The notes under the pieces are model-generated. The model had not been told where the DNA came from. It did not search any database and was given only the letters and a program-made list of their open reading frames with translations. The position numbers and the translations under genes were made by a program. Positions 6,737 through 13,360 of a stretch of DNA of 13,360 nt are shown here, piece by piece. The stretch comes from an uncultured Collinsella sp. (lineage in GTDB: Bacteria > Actinomycetota > Coriobacteriia > Coriobacteriales > Coriobacteriaceae): NCBI GenBank assembly GCA_902491135.1, contig CABUGR010000006.1:1-13360 (forward strand). The letters run 5' to 3'. Each line of letters begins with the position of its first letter. The first letter of the stretch is position 1.

Positions 6737-6812
6737 TGGTGGGCGATGAGGGATTCGAACCCCCAGCCTTGTGCGTGTAAAGCACCTGCGCTAACCGTTG
6801 CGCCAATCGCCC
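6737..6812 (-). tRNA. tRNA-Val (UAC), CCA encoded
   Basis: The minus strand folds into a full cloverleaf. The acceptor stem GGGCGAT/ATCGCCC is perfect, and the D stem is GCGC/GCGC. The anticodon loop TTTACAC has UAC at positions 34-36, and the T arm is GGGGG-TTCGAAT-CCCTC. The discriminator is A, followed by encoded CCA at 6739-6737. The outermost anticodon-stem pair is a G-A mismatch; the other four pair. UAC reads valine GUA (and wobble) codons. The gene is transcribed leftward, towards the repeat array, and has its own terminator at 6695-6726. Confidence 0.95.
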
Positions 6813-6822
6813 GTGCGGAGAG

Positions 6823-6831
6823 AGTATAGCA
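6823..6831 (-). promoter_or_regulatory. Extended -10 promoter of tRNA-Val
   Basis: On the minus strand this reads TGCTATACT, an extended -10 with TATACT at 6828-6823. It sits 10 bases before the 5' end of the tRNA, placing the start of transcription near 6816. No convincing -35 is visible, which the TG extension may compensate. Confidence 0.55.
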
Positions 6832-6942
6832 AAACAATCGCCTCATTCACCTCATATCCATTAAAGGTAACTCGCGCGTGTCACAGCGGAGCTGATTCAG
6901 TTGAGATTGCCTGAACATTCCGCCCCTCTTTACGCCCTCGGG

Positions 6943-6948
6943 TATACT
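6943..6948 (+). promoter_or_regulatory. Possible -10 of the asnB promoter
   Basis: TATACT matches the -10 consensus at five of six positions and lies 51 bases before the asnB start. No matching -35 is seen at the usual distance. The resulting leader of about 45 bases is too short for a T-box. Confidence 0.4.
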
Positions 6949-6999
6949 CAAAAGCTACTGATTCGATTTGATGCCCAGCAACAGCAGAGGGGATAGTAT

Positions 7000-8880
7000 A
7001 TGTGCGGTTTTGTCGGTTTTGTCGGTGGGACGGATAACCAATCCGAGGTGCTCACCAAGATGATGGACCGCATCGTCCATCGCGGTCCCGACATGGGCGG
7101 TCAGTTTATCGACGGCCGCGTTGCCCTGGGCTTCCGCCGCCTGTCGATCCTCGACCTGACCGAGGCCGGCGCTCAACCCATGGCCAACGAGGACGGCAGC
7201 GTCGTCATTGTCTTCAACGGCGAGATCTACAACTTCCAAGAACTCCGTTCCGAGCTCGAGGCCAAGGGCTACAAGTTCCACTGCGGCGCCGACACCGAGA
7301 GCCTCCTGCACGGCTACGAGGAGTGGGGCGAGGCCGTCCTCGATCGCCTGCGCGGTATGTATGCCTTCGTCATCTGGGACAAAAAGAAGAACAAGCTTTT
7401 TGGCGCCCGCGACATCTTTGGCATCAAGCCGCTTTACTACTATCCCATGGCCGATGCGGGCGACGGCGCTCCGGGCGTGCTCTTTGGTTCCGAGATTAAG
7501 AGCTTCCTGGACTACCCGCACTTCCACAAGGCGGTCAACAAAAAGGCTCTGCGTCCGTACATGACGCTGCAGTATTCGGCAACCGAGGAGACCTTCTTCG
7601 AGGGTGTCTACAAGCTGCCGCCGGCGCACTACTTTACCGTCGATATCCCGACCGGCAAGATGAACATCGAGCGCTACTGGGATTGCGATTACTCTGCCGT
7701 CGAGAAGCCGTTCGAAGAGTATGTCGATGAGCTGGACGAGGTCGTGCACGAGAGCGTCGAGGCCCATCGCATCGCCGACGTCAAGGTCGCGTCGTTCCTC
7801 TCCGGTGGCGTCGACTCCAGCTACATCGCCGCTTGCCTCATGCCCGACAAGACCTTCTCGGTGGGCTTTGACTACAAGAACTTCAACGAGACCAACTACG
7901 CCAAGGAGCTTTCCGATAAGCTCGGCGTCGAGAACGTTCGCAAGATGATTACCGCCGACGAGTTCTTCGGTGCACTCGAGGACATCCAGTATCACATGGA
8001 CGAGCCGCAGTCCAACCTGTCTTCCGTGCCGCTGTGGTTCTTGGCCGAGATGGCTCGCAAAGACGTCACCGTCGTGCTTTCGGGCGAAGGTGCCGACGAG
8101 CTTTTTGGCGGCTACGCCTACTACGAGGACACGGTTCCGGTGCGCAAGTACAAAAAGATGGTGCCGCTGCCCATCCGTCGCGCGCTCGGTAACCTGGCGC
8201 TGCATATGCCGTACTTCAAGGGACATAACTTCCTGGTCAAGGGTGCCGAGATCCCCGAGAAGTCGTTCCTGGGACAGGCTCTGGTATGGCCGGAGCGCGA
8301 GGTCGACGGCGTGCTCAAGCCCGAGTACAACACCGGCGACGGCGCCTTTGAGCTCGCTGCACCCATCTACGCACGCGTGAAGGGTCAGCCCGAACTGGTC
8401 AAGAAGCAGTACCTGGACATGAACATGTGGCTCCCGGGCGACATTCTGCTCAAGGCCGACAAGATGTGCATGGCGCACTCGCTGGAGCTGCGCGTGCCCT
8501 TCCTGGACCGCAAAGTCATGGAGTTCGCCGAGCACATTCCCGATCGCTACCGCATCAACGAGAACGGCAACAAGCAGGTACTCCGCCACGCTGCCAACAA
8601 GTCGCTGCCCGATGAGTGGGCCACCCGTCCCAAGGTGGGCTTCCCGGTGCCGATTGTCTACTGGCTGCGCGAGCAAAAGTGGTACGACTATGTCAAGGAG
8701 TACTTCACCGCGCCGTGGGCAAGTGAGTTCTTCAATACCGACGAGCTCATGCACCTGCTCGATCTGCACTTTGCGGGCAAGGGCGATTTCCAGCGCAAGA
8801 TCTATACGCCGCTCGTGTTCCTGGTGTGGTACAAGCGCTTCTTTATCGACGAGGACCAGCCCGCTGTTCAGGCTGCCTAG
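7000..8880 (+). CDS. asnB: Asparagine synthetase (glutamine-hydrolysing) family protein
   Basis: This is a two-domain enzyme of 626 residues. The N-terminal class II glutamine amidotransferase domain begins MCGFVGFVGG, so Cys2 becomes the N-terminal nucleophile after Met removal. It carries RGPD (28-31), FNGEIYN (72-78) and GADTE (96-100). The C-terminal ATP-pyrophosphatase domain has the PP-loop SGGVDSS (268-274) and SGEGADELFGGY (361-372). The canonical reaction transfers glutamine-derived ammonia to AMP-activated aspartate. ATG 7000 is fixed by the essential MCG start and by GAGGGG at 6987-6992. The gene is monocistronic, with its own terminator and no partner within 180 bases. Proteins of this length include Bacillus AsnB and corynebacterial LtsA, which amidate peptidoglycan precursors, so a cell-wall amidation role is an alternative the sequence does not settle. 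Confidence 0.92.
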   Translation: MCGFVGFVGGTDNQSEVLTKMMDRIVHRGPDMGGQFIDGRVALGFRRLSILDLTEAGAQPMANEDGSVVIVFNGEIYNFQELRSELEAKGYKFHCGADTESLLHGYEEWGEAVLDRLRGMYAFVIWDKKKNKLFGARDIFGIKPLYYYPMADAGDGAPGVLFGSEIKSFLDYPHFHKAVNKKALRPYMTLQYSATEETFFEGVYKLPPAHYFTVDIPTGKMNIERYWDCDYSAVEKPFEEYVDELDEVVHESVEAHRIADVKVASFLSGGVDSSYIAACLMPDKTFSVGFDYKNFNETNYAKELSDKLGVENVRKMITADEFFGALEDIQYHMDEPQSNLSSVPLWFLAEMARKDVTVVLSGEGADELFGGYAYYEDTVPVRKYKKMVPLPIRRALGNLALHMPYFKGHNFLVKGAEIPEKSFLGQALVWPEREVDGVLKPEYNTGDGAFELAAPIYARVKGQPELVKKQYLDMNMWLPGDILLKADKMCMAHSLELRVPFLDRKVMEFAEHIPDRYRINENGNKQVLRHAANKSLPDEWATRPKVGFPVPIVYWLREQKWYDYVKEYFTAPWASEFFNTDELMHLLDLHFAGKGDFQRKIYTPLVFLVWYKRFFIDEDQPAVQAA

Positions 8881-8905
8881 CCTCGGCTTACGAACACCTG
8901 CGCGT

Positions 8906-8930
8906 AACGGCTCCTCCGGGAGCCGTTTTT
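8906..8930 (+). terminator. Intrinsic terminator of asnB
   Basis: ACGGCTCC (8907-8914) and GGAGCCGT (8919-8926) pair perfectly around a TCCG tetraloop, with A8906-T8927 extending the stem. A T-run at 8926-8930 follows. It begins 26 bases after the asnB stop. Confidence 0.88.
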
Positions 8931-8957
8931 GCGTGGGTGCGTTTCAGTTACTATAAA
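8929..8957 (+). promoter_or_regulatory. Candidate promoter of the murE block
   Basis: TTGCGT (8929-8934) and TATAAA (8952-8957) are separated by exactly 17 bases. The -35 overlaps the end of the asnB terminator T-run. Transcription would start near 8964, giving a leader of about 29 bases before the murE start. Confidence 0.5.
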
Positions 8958-8992
8958 AGCCGTCCCTGCCAAATGGCTGAGAAAGGTGAAAG

Positions 8993-10555
8993 ATGCACCA
9001 TTCGGATTCCGCGACCGTGACCACGGTCGATACGCTTGCCAAGCTTCTCGACGTGTGCGGCGAGCTGCGCGCATCAGAGCAGGTTGACGAGCGCGCCGTG
9101 ACCGGCTGCTCGTTTGATTCGCGCGCGGTCTCGGCAGGTGACGTATTCTTTTGCAAAGGTGCTGCCTTTAAGCCCGCGTTTTTGAGCATGGCGCTCGATG
9201 CGGGCGCCGTCGCATTTGTGTGCGAGGAGTCGCTGGTCGAGTCTCTGGAGCCGCTGGCGAAGGAGAGCGGTGCTGCGATGCTGGTTGTTGATAGTGTTCG
9301 CACGGCCATGGCCCTGTTGCCGCCGGAGGTCTACGACCGTCCCGACCACGACGTCAAGATCGTGGGCATCACCGGTACCAAGGGAAAGACCACGGCCGCT
9401 TTTATGCTCCAGTCGATTATCAAAGCGGCGGGCGAGTCCTGCGGCATGATCGGATCGGTGAGTACCGACGATGGTATCGAGTGCTACGAGAGCACCAATA
9501 CTACGCCCGAGGCCCCCGAGGTCTGGCGCCATATCGCCAACTGCCGCACGTCCGGTCGCCAATCCATGGTCATGGAGGTCTCGAGCCAGGCGCTCAAGTA
9601 CCAACGCGTCGAGAATCTGCCGTTTGACGTGGCGTGCTTCCTCAACATCGGCCGCGACCACATCTCGCCGATCGAACACCCCACGTTTGAGGATTATTTT
9701 GAGAGCAAGCTCAGGATCTTTGACCAGGCAAAGACCGCCGTGGTGAATCTGGGCACCGAAGAGGTCGACCGTGTGCTGGGGGCAGCGTCGACGGCCGAGC
9801 GCTTGGTGACCGTTGGCGTCGAGCATCCCGAGGCGAGCCTGTGGGCAAGCGATGTCCGCATGGTTGGCTTTAGCATCGAGTTCAACTTGCATGGCCTGTG
9901 TGCCGACGAGTCCGAGGCGGGGGAGAAGGTCCTGCTGGGCATCGCGGGCGACTTTAACGTGGAAAACGCGCTGGTCGCTATCGCCGCTGCGCGCGAGATC
10001 GGCATCGGTATCGAGGCTATCAAGAAGGGCCTCTCCAAACTGCGTGTGCCGGGCCGTATGGAGGTCGTGGAGTCGAAGGACGGCCGCGTGATTTGCGTTG
10101 TCGACTATGCGCACAACCAGCTTTCGTTCCGTTCGCTTTTCTCGTCGGTGAAGCGCGCGTTTCCCGCTAGCCCCGTCATTGCGCTGTTTGGCGCTGCCGG
10201 CGGCAAGGCGCAGGAGCGCCGCGAGCAGCTTCCGCGCGAGGCCGCACCGTATTCCGACCTGATGATCTTTGCCAACGAGGATCCAGCTCACGAGGACCCG
10301 ATGAAGGTCTGTCGCGAGCTTGCCGAGCATGTTCCCGACGATACGCCGAACAAGATCATCCTCGACCGCGAAGCCGCTGTGCATGCGGCGTTCAAGGCGG
10401 CGCGCGAGGAGTACGTCAACCCCGATGCTCCCACCATTGTCTTGCTGCTGGCAAAGGGTGACGAGGAGCTCATGCACGTGGGCGACGAGTTCGTGCCCAT
10501 CGAGAGCGACCTTTCGTTGGCCAATCGCCTGATCGATGTTACCCAGTTTGACTAA
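8993..10555 (+). CDS. murE: MurE-type UDP-MurNAc-tripeptide ligase, non-diaminopimelate motif
   Basis: MurE adds the third amino acid to UDP-MurNAc-L-Ala-D-Glu, using ATP, in cytoplasmic peptidoglycan synthesis. The 520-residue protein has an N-terminal domain with FDSRAVSAGDVFF (41-53) and the P-loop GITGTKGKTT (125-134). NTTPEA (169-174), EVSSQAL (195-201) and FLNIGRDH (217-224) follow. Lys239, in YFESKLRIF, lies where Mur ligases carry a carbamylated lysine. DYAHN (371-375) opens the C-terminal domain. Where diaminopimelate enzymes have DNPRxEDP, this protein reads NEDPAHEDP (428-436). It lacks the arginine and resembles L-lysine-type enzymes, whose DYAHN and APGNK-like segments it also shares. 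The substrate is therefore probably L-Lys or L-Orn. ATG 8993 has AAAGG at 8982-8986 with a 6-base spacer. Confidence 0.88.
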   Translation: MHHSDSATVTTVDTLAKLLDVCGELRASEQVDERAVTGCSFDSRAVSAGDVFFCKGAAFKPAFLSMALDAGAVAFVCEESLVESLEPLAKESGAAMLVVDSVRTAMALLPPEVYDRPDHDVKIVGITGTKGKTTAAFMLQSIIKAAGESCGMIGSVSTDDGIECYESTNTTPEAPEVWRHIANCRTSGRQSMVMEVSSQALKYQRVENLPFDVACFLNIGRDHISPIEHPTFEDYFESKLRIFDQAKTAVVNLGTEEVDRVLGAASTAERLVTVGVEHPEASLWASDVRMVGFSIEFNLHGLCADESEAGEKVLLGIAGDFNVENALVAIAAAREIGIGIEAIKKGLSKLRVPGRMEVVESKDGRVICVVDYAHNQLSFRSLFSSVKRAFPASPVIALFGAAGGKAQERREQLPREAAPYSDLMIFANEDPAHEDPMKVCRELAEHVPDDTPNKIILDREAAVHAAFKAAREEYVNPDAPTIVLLLAKGDEELMHVGDEFVPIESDLSLANRLIDVTQFD

Positions 10556-10565
10556 TGAACCATGA

Positions 10566-10596
10566 TGGCGGCGGCGCCCTGAGTGCGCTGTCGCCA
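10566..10596 (+). other. Hairpin without U-tract between murE and the HAD gene
   Basis: Arms 10566-10577 and 10585-10596 form a 12-bp stem with two G-U wobbles and a 7-base loop. TAAGCG follows, so there is no U-tract and intrinsic termination is doubtful. It may stabilise the upstream end of a read-through mRNA or be factor-dependent. Confidence 0.4.
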
Positions 10597-10662
10597 TAAG
10601 CGTGTTCCCTCAATCAAAACATGCCGTCCAAGTCCAAACCCTTCTACGTAAACGGAGTAACC

Positions 10663-11574
10663 ATGTCCCACAATACCCTGCCGACCGTTGCCGAGCTTTC
10701 GGGCGAGATGCGCGAGCGCTTGGCCACGGTCAAGTACGTCTTTACCGATCTGGATGCCACGATGCTTGCACCCGGCTCGTGCGTGCTACGCGACAACGAC
10801 GGCAACCCCTCGACCAAACTCGTCGAGGCCGTCGTGGCGCTCGCTCGCGCTGGTATTCAGGTGGTTCCCACCTCGGGCCGCAACCGTACCATGATCCACG
10901 AGGACGCGCGCGTGCTCGGCCTCAACTCCTACATCGGCGAGATGGGCGGCCTGGTCATGTACGACCTCAAAGCCAACGATTGGGAGTATCTGACCGGCGA
11001 CATGCCCTACGACCCCTCTTGCGGCCTCACGCCGCACCAGGTGATCGAGCAGACCGGCGTGTGCGAGAAGATCCTCGCCCGCTGGCCGCACAAGATCGAG
11101 TATCACAACGACATGTCGACCGGCTACAAGTACCGTGAGGTCACCGTCGGCATGCGCGGCGATGTGCCCGACGATGAGGTTCAGGCCATCCTGGACGAGG
11201 CCGGCTGCGGTCTGATCTGGGCTTGCAACGGCCATCTGACGCATCTGTCCAAGCCGACGACGCTCGAGCTCGATCGCGTCGAGGACGGTCGCGCATTCAA
11301 TATCAACCCCGCGGGCCTCAACAAAGGCGTCGCCATTGCGCGCTTCTGCGAGCACCTGGGGATCGAGCGCGAGGAGACACTCGCGCTCGGCGACTCCGAG
11401 TCCGACTTCTACATGGCCGATCACGTGGGCACGTTCTGCTTGGTCGAGAATGGCCTGACGAGCGCCGGCGCGCCCGAGTTCCTGGCTGCTTGCGAGAATG
11501 CTTTCGTTACGCGAGGCAAAATTGTCGACGGTTGGGCGGCGACGGCAGAGCTGCTGGTCGCGGCGCGTTCGTAG
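10663..11574 (+). CDS. HAD-superfamily hydrolase, Cof/IIB-like phosphatase
   Basis: This is a 303-residue haloacid dehalogenase-type phosphohydrolase. I choose ATG 10663 because GGAG at 10654-10657 lies 5 bases upstream; the in-frame ATG 10621 has no ribosome site. Motif I is FTDLDATML (27-35), with Asp29 the expected nucleophile and Asp31 the acid/base. The usual Gly after the second Asp is Ala here. Motif II is in VVPTSGRN (67-74), motif III is Lys221 in GLNKGVAIA, and motif IV is GDSESD (243-248). The roughly 110-residue stretch between motifs II and III fits a type II cap of the Cof or sugar-phosphatase kind. Substrates of such enzymes (sugar phosphates, nucleotides, phosphoglycerate conjugates) cannot be read from sequence. 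It is collinear with murE and murI, but a cell-wall role is not shown. Confidence 0.85.
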   Translation: MSHNTLPTVAELSGEMRERLATVKYVFTDLDATMLAPGSCVLRDNDGNPSTKLVEAVVALARAGIQVVPTSGRNRTMIHEDARVLGLNSYIGEMGGLVMYDLKANDWEYLTGDMPYDPSCGLTPHQVIEQTGVCEKILARWPHKIEYHNDMSTGYKYREVTVGMRGDVPDDEVQAILDEAGCGLIWACNGHLTHLSKPTTLELDRVEDGRAFNINPAGLNKGVAIARFCEHLGIEREETLALGDSESDFYMADHVGTFCLVENGLTSAGAPEFLAACENAFVTRGKIVDGWAATAELLVAARS

Positions 11575-11625
11575 CGCGCCGCCGCCGCACTTGGACATGT
11601 CTTTTCGAGAGAGACTGGTGAGGTA

Positions 11626-12510
11626 ATGTCCGATATCGAGAATCCGGCAGGCGACACGCGCCCGATTGGCGTGTTCGATTCTGGTTTGGGCGGTCTGACG
11701 GTTGCGCGCGCCATCGCGACGGCGCTGCCGCACGAGTCCGTCTACTACTTTGGCGACACCAAGCGCTGCCCCTACGGCACCCGTACCGAGGATGAGGTGC
11801 GCTCGTTTGCGTTGCAGGCGGGTCGTTGGCTTTCGAAGCACGACGTCAAGATTATGGTCATCGCCTGCAACACGGCGACCGCTGCGGCCTTGCGTCTGGC
11901 CCAGCAGGTGCTCGACGTTCCCGTGATCGGCGTGATCGCGCCGGGTGCCCGTGCGGCAATCAACAGCACCCGCTCGCGTCGCGTGGGCGTGCTCGCCACC
12001 AACCTCACCATTCGCTCGGGCGCCTACACGCGCGCCATTCAGGACCTGGATGCCGGCGTCGATGTATACGGCTGTCCTGCCTCGAGCTTTGTCGAGGTTG
12101 TCGAACACGAGCTCGCCTCGGGTGCACATCTGCAGGAACAGTGGCTTGAGAACGAGGATATCTTCGATACGCCTGCCGTGCGTGCGCTGGTGGGTGCCAC
12201 GGTTGAGCCGCTGCGCGACCACGGTATCGATACCGTGGTACTCGGCTGTACGCATTTTCCGCTGTTGGTGGGACCTATCCGGCATGCGCTGGGGCCTGGG
12301 GTGCGCGTCGTGAGTTCCGCCGAGGAGACCACGCGCGAGCTGACCGATATCCTCACGCGCCGCGAGCAGCTGGCGGGCGACGCCGCCGAGCCGCAGCATC
12401 GTTTTGCCACGACGGCCGATAACATTGCCGAGTTTGCGGTGGCGGGTAGCTTTATCTTTGGTCAGCCGCTCAAGAGCATCGAACATATCGATATCGATGA
12501 GCTGAAATAG
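11626..12510 (+). CDS. murI: Glutamate racemase
   Basis: MurI interconverts L- and D-glutamate without cofactor and supplies the D-Glu that MurD adds to the peptidoglycan stem. The 294-residue protein has the N-terminal IGVFDSGLGGLTVA (about 14-27) and YFGDTKRCPYGTR (about 41-53). The two catalytic cysteines are Cys81 in ACNTATA and Cys208 in GCTHFP, both intact. Length is slightly above the usual 260-285 residues, the excess being in the C-terminal tail. ATG 11626 follows GGTGAGG (11617-11623) with only 2 bases between, so initiation may be modest, but no better in-frame start precedes the conserved region. It lies 51 bases after the HAD gene and 54 before rph; murI-rph adjacency recurs in Gram-positives. 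Confidence 0.96.
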   Translation: MSDIENPAGDTRPIGVFDSGLGGLTVARAIATALPHESVYYFGDTKRCPYGTRTEDEVRSFALQAGRWLSKHDVKIMVIACNTATAAALRLAQQVLDVPVIGVIAPGARAAINSTRSRRVGVLATNLTIRSGAYTRAIQDLDAGVDVYGCPASSFVEVVEHELASGAHLQEQWLENEDIFDTPAVRALVGATVEPLRDHGIDTVVLGCTHFPLLVGPIRHALGPGVRVVSSAEETTRELTDILTRREQLAGDAAEPQHRFATTADNIAEFAVAGSFIFGQPLKSIEHIDIDELK

Positions 12511-12564
12511 ATGTAAGGCAGCCGTCAAGGCCTTCGCCACATCTTTTGCCGAAAGGATATTTCT

Positions 12565-13290
12565 ATGGAGTATATGCAGGTCAACCGCGCTAACGGTCGC
12601 GCCGCCAACGAGCTGCGCCCCGTCAAGCTCACCCGTGGCGTCATGAAGTACGCCCACGGCTCGTGTTTGGCCGAGTTCGGTGACACGCGCGTGCTGTGCG
12701 CCGCCACTATCGAGGAGGGCGTGCCGGGCTGGCGAAAGGGAGCTAAGGCCGGCTGGGTGACCGCGGAATACGCCATGCTGCCGGCGTCGACCGGCAAGCG
12801 CTGCAAGCGCGAGCACGCCAACCGCAAGGGCCGCTCCATGGAGATCGAGCGCCTCATCGGTCGCAGCCTGCGTACCGTCGTCAATATGAAGGCACTCGGC
12901 GAGTACACCGTTACCGTCGACTGCGACGTGATTCAGGCCGATGGCGGCACGCGTACAGCGAGCATCACCGGCGCCTGGGTGGCGCTGCGCGACGCCCTCG
13001 CCATGTGGGTCGAGGCGGGCAAGATCGAGCGCATCCCGCTTATCGGCCAGGTGGCTGCCATCTCCATGGGCGTTGCCGACGGCAATACGCTGCTTGACCT
13101 CGATTATTCCGAGGACAGCCATGCCGAGGTCGACATGAACCTCGTCGCCACCGACACCGGCGAGATGATCGAGCTCCAGGGCACCGGCGAGCAGGCGCCC
13201 TTTGACCGCAAACGCCTCAACGCCCTGCTCGACCTGGGCGACAAGGGTATCGCCGAGCTCATCGAGCTTCAGCGCCAAGCCATCGCCTAA
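12565..13290 (+). CDS. rph: Ribonuclease PH
   Basis: RNase PH is a phosphate-dependent 3'-5' exoribonuclease that trims the 3' trailer of tRNA precursors and releases nucleoside diphosphates; it acts as a hexameric ring. The 241-residue protein matches the family along its length. The N-terminal block is NELRPVKLTRGVMKYAHGS, then GDTRVLCAAT, then the basic REHANRKGRSMEIERLIGRSL (about 84-104) that binds RNA. CDVIQADGGTRTASITGAW (about 114-132) lies at the phosphate site, and EVDMNLVATD with EMIELQGTGEQAPF follows. ATG 12565 has AAAGGA at 12552-12557 with a 7-base spacer; ATG 12574 is an in-frame alternative that would remove three residues. In many Gram-positives the next gene is the XTP/dITP pyrophosphatase, which would begin beyond the window. 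Confidence 0.97.
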   Translation: MEYMQVNRANGRAANELRPVKLTRGVMKYAHGSCLAEFGDTRVLCAATIEEGVPGWRKGAKAGWVTAEYAMLPASTGKRCKREHANRKGRSMEIERLIGRSLRTVVNMKALGEYTVTVDCDVIQADGGTRTASITGAWVALRDALAMWVEAGKIERIPLIGQVAAISMGVADGNTLLDLDYSEDSHAEVDMNLVATDTGEMIELQGTGEQAPFDRKRLNALLDLGDKGIAELIELQRQAIA

Positions 13291-13326
13291 CCTGCCAAAA
13301 GGGACAGGTTTATTTTGGTAGGTTTT
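13289..13326 (+). terminator. Terminator-like hairpin overlapping the rph stop codon
   Basis: AACCTGCCAAAA (13289-13300) pairs with TTTTGGTAGGTT (13313-13324) over 12 bp with one G-U wobble and a 12-base loop. TTATCT follows, a short U-rich tail. The left arm includes the last two bases of the rph TAA. A GAAAGG at 13347-13352 beyond it may be the ribosome site of the next gene, so any termination is probably partial. Confidence 0.5.
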
Positions 13327-13360
13327 ATCTGCTGAAATGCTGCGTTGAAAGGTCCGATCG

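Larger units (their letters stand above)
6330..6754 (-). repeat. Tandem array of tRNA-Val 3'-tail / terminator / palindromic modules
   Basis: Read on the minus strand, a composite module recurs beyond tRNA-Val. The last 18 nt of the mature tRNA including CCA occur at 6737-6754 (the real gene), 6549-6566 and 6399-6416. Each is followed by about 10 bases and a terminator hairpin, then a block whose + strand reads GCGGGTTCGAATCCC, identical at 6330-6344, 6480-6494 and 6665-6679. Between that block and the next tRNA tail lies a GC-rich palindromic stretch (6417-6479; 6567-6664) whose two copies are near-identical apart from a 34-base insertion in the second. Periods are 150 and 185-188 bases. The tRNA bodies are missing from the two outer modules. 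Open frames across this block translate tRNA-like repeats and are not taken as genes. Confidence 0.75.

Noticed and set aside
6330-6754. CRISPR array
   Set aside because: There are only three units with 150-188-base periods, near-identical rather than unique spacers, and no cas genes; the repeats are tRNA-derived.
6225-6829. Overlapping open frames on both strands across the tRNA-tail array
   Set aside because: Their translations are repeats of tRNA and terminator sequence (for example GFESHEMGP and VGDEGFEPP-like strings), run through terminator hairpins and the real tRNA, and have no ribosome sites. They are treated as non-coding.
6943-6999. T-box or other riboswitch before asnB
   Set aside because: The leader is about 50 bases, too short for a T-box, with no specifier loop, T-box sequence or antiterminator pairing.
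10786-13278. 830-codon open frame on the minus strand opposite the HAD, murI and rph genes
   Set aside because: It is antisense to three well-recognised genes, has low-complexity composition and no known motif. Long antisense frames are expected in GC-rich DNA with strong third-position bias. The same applies to the long minus-strand frames opposite argC, argJ, argD, asnB and murE.

Overview
The window looks like chromosome from a high-GC, Gram-positive gut Coriobacteriia, most likely Collinsella or a close relative. The grounds are GC-rich coding sequence with strong G/C third-position bias, the family composition, and a MurE that lacks the usual diaminopimelate motif. The genus is inferred from the general look of the proteins, not from a search. 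All protein genes lie on the + strand; the only minus-strand gene is a tRNA.

Layout: (1) 1-827, two tandem paralogues of a small split-barrel flavin-binding (PNPOx-like) protein, the first cut by the window edge, followed by a long hairpin. (2) 1085-5973, an argC-argJ-argB-argD cluster preceded by a probable ArgR operator. These four enzymes form the acetyl-recycling route from glutamate to L-ornithine; argF, argG, argH and argR are not here. (3) 5974-6999, about 1 kb without a protein gene. It holds paired hairpins, a 217-bp AT-rich element with about 33-bp imperfect terminal inverted repeats (MITE-like), and a tandem array in which the 18-nt 3' end of tRNA-Val recurs twice beyond the real gene. 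Three terminator hairpins lie in this array, one just 3' of each tRNA tail. The intact minus-strand tRNA-Val(UAC), with encoded CCA, is at the right end, and then comes the asnB leader. (4) 7000-8880, a glutamine-dependent asparagine synthetase-type protein with its own terminator. (5) 8993-13290, a collinear block: MurE-type ligase, HAD hydrolase, glutamate racemase and RNase PH. The window ends 8 bases after a candidate Shine-Dalgarno of a further gene.

Functionally the window combines ornithine synthesis with peptidoglycan precursor synthesis: MurI makes D-Glu, and MurE adds the third residue, which the motif suggests is not diaminopimelate. This makes an ornithine- or lysine-containing peptidoglycan plausible. 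The least explained part is the repeat-rich 6.06-6.81 kb interval next to tRNA-Val, where mobile-element-like and tRNA-tail-derived sequences have accumulated.
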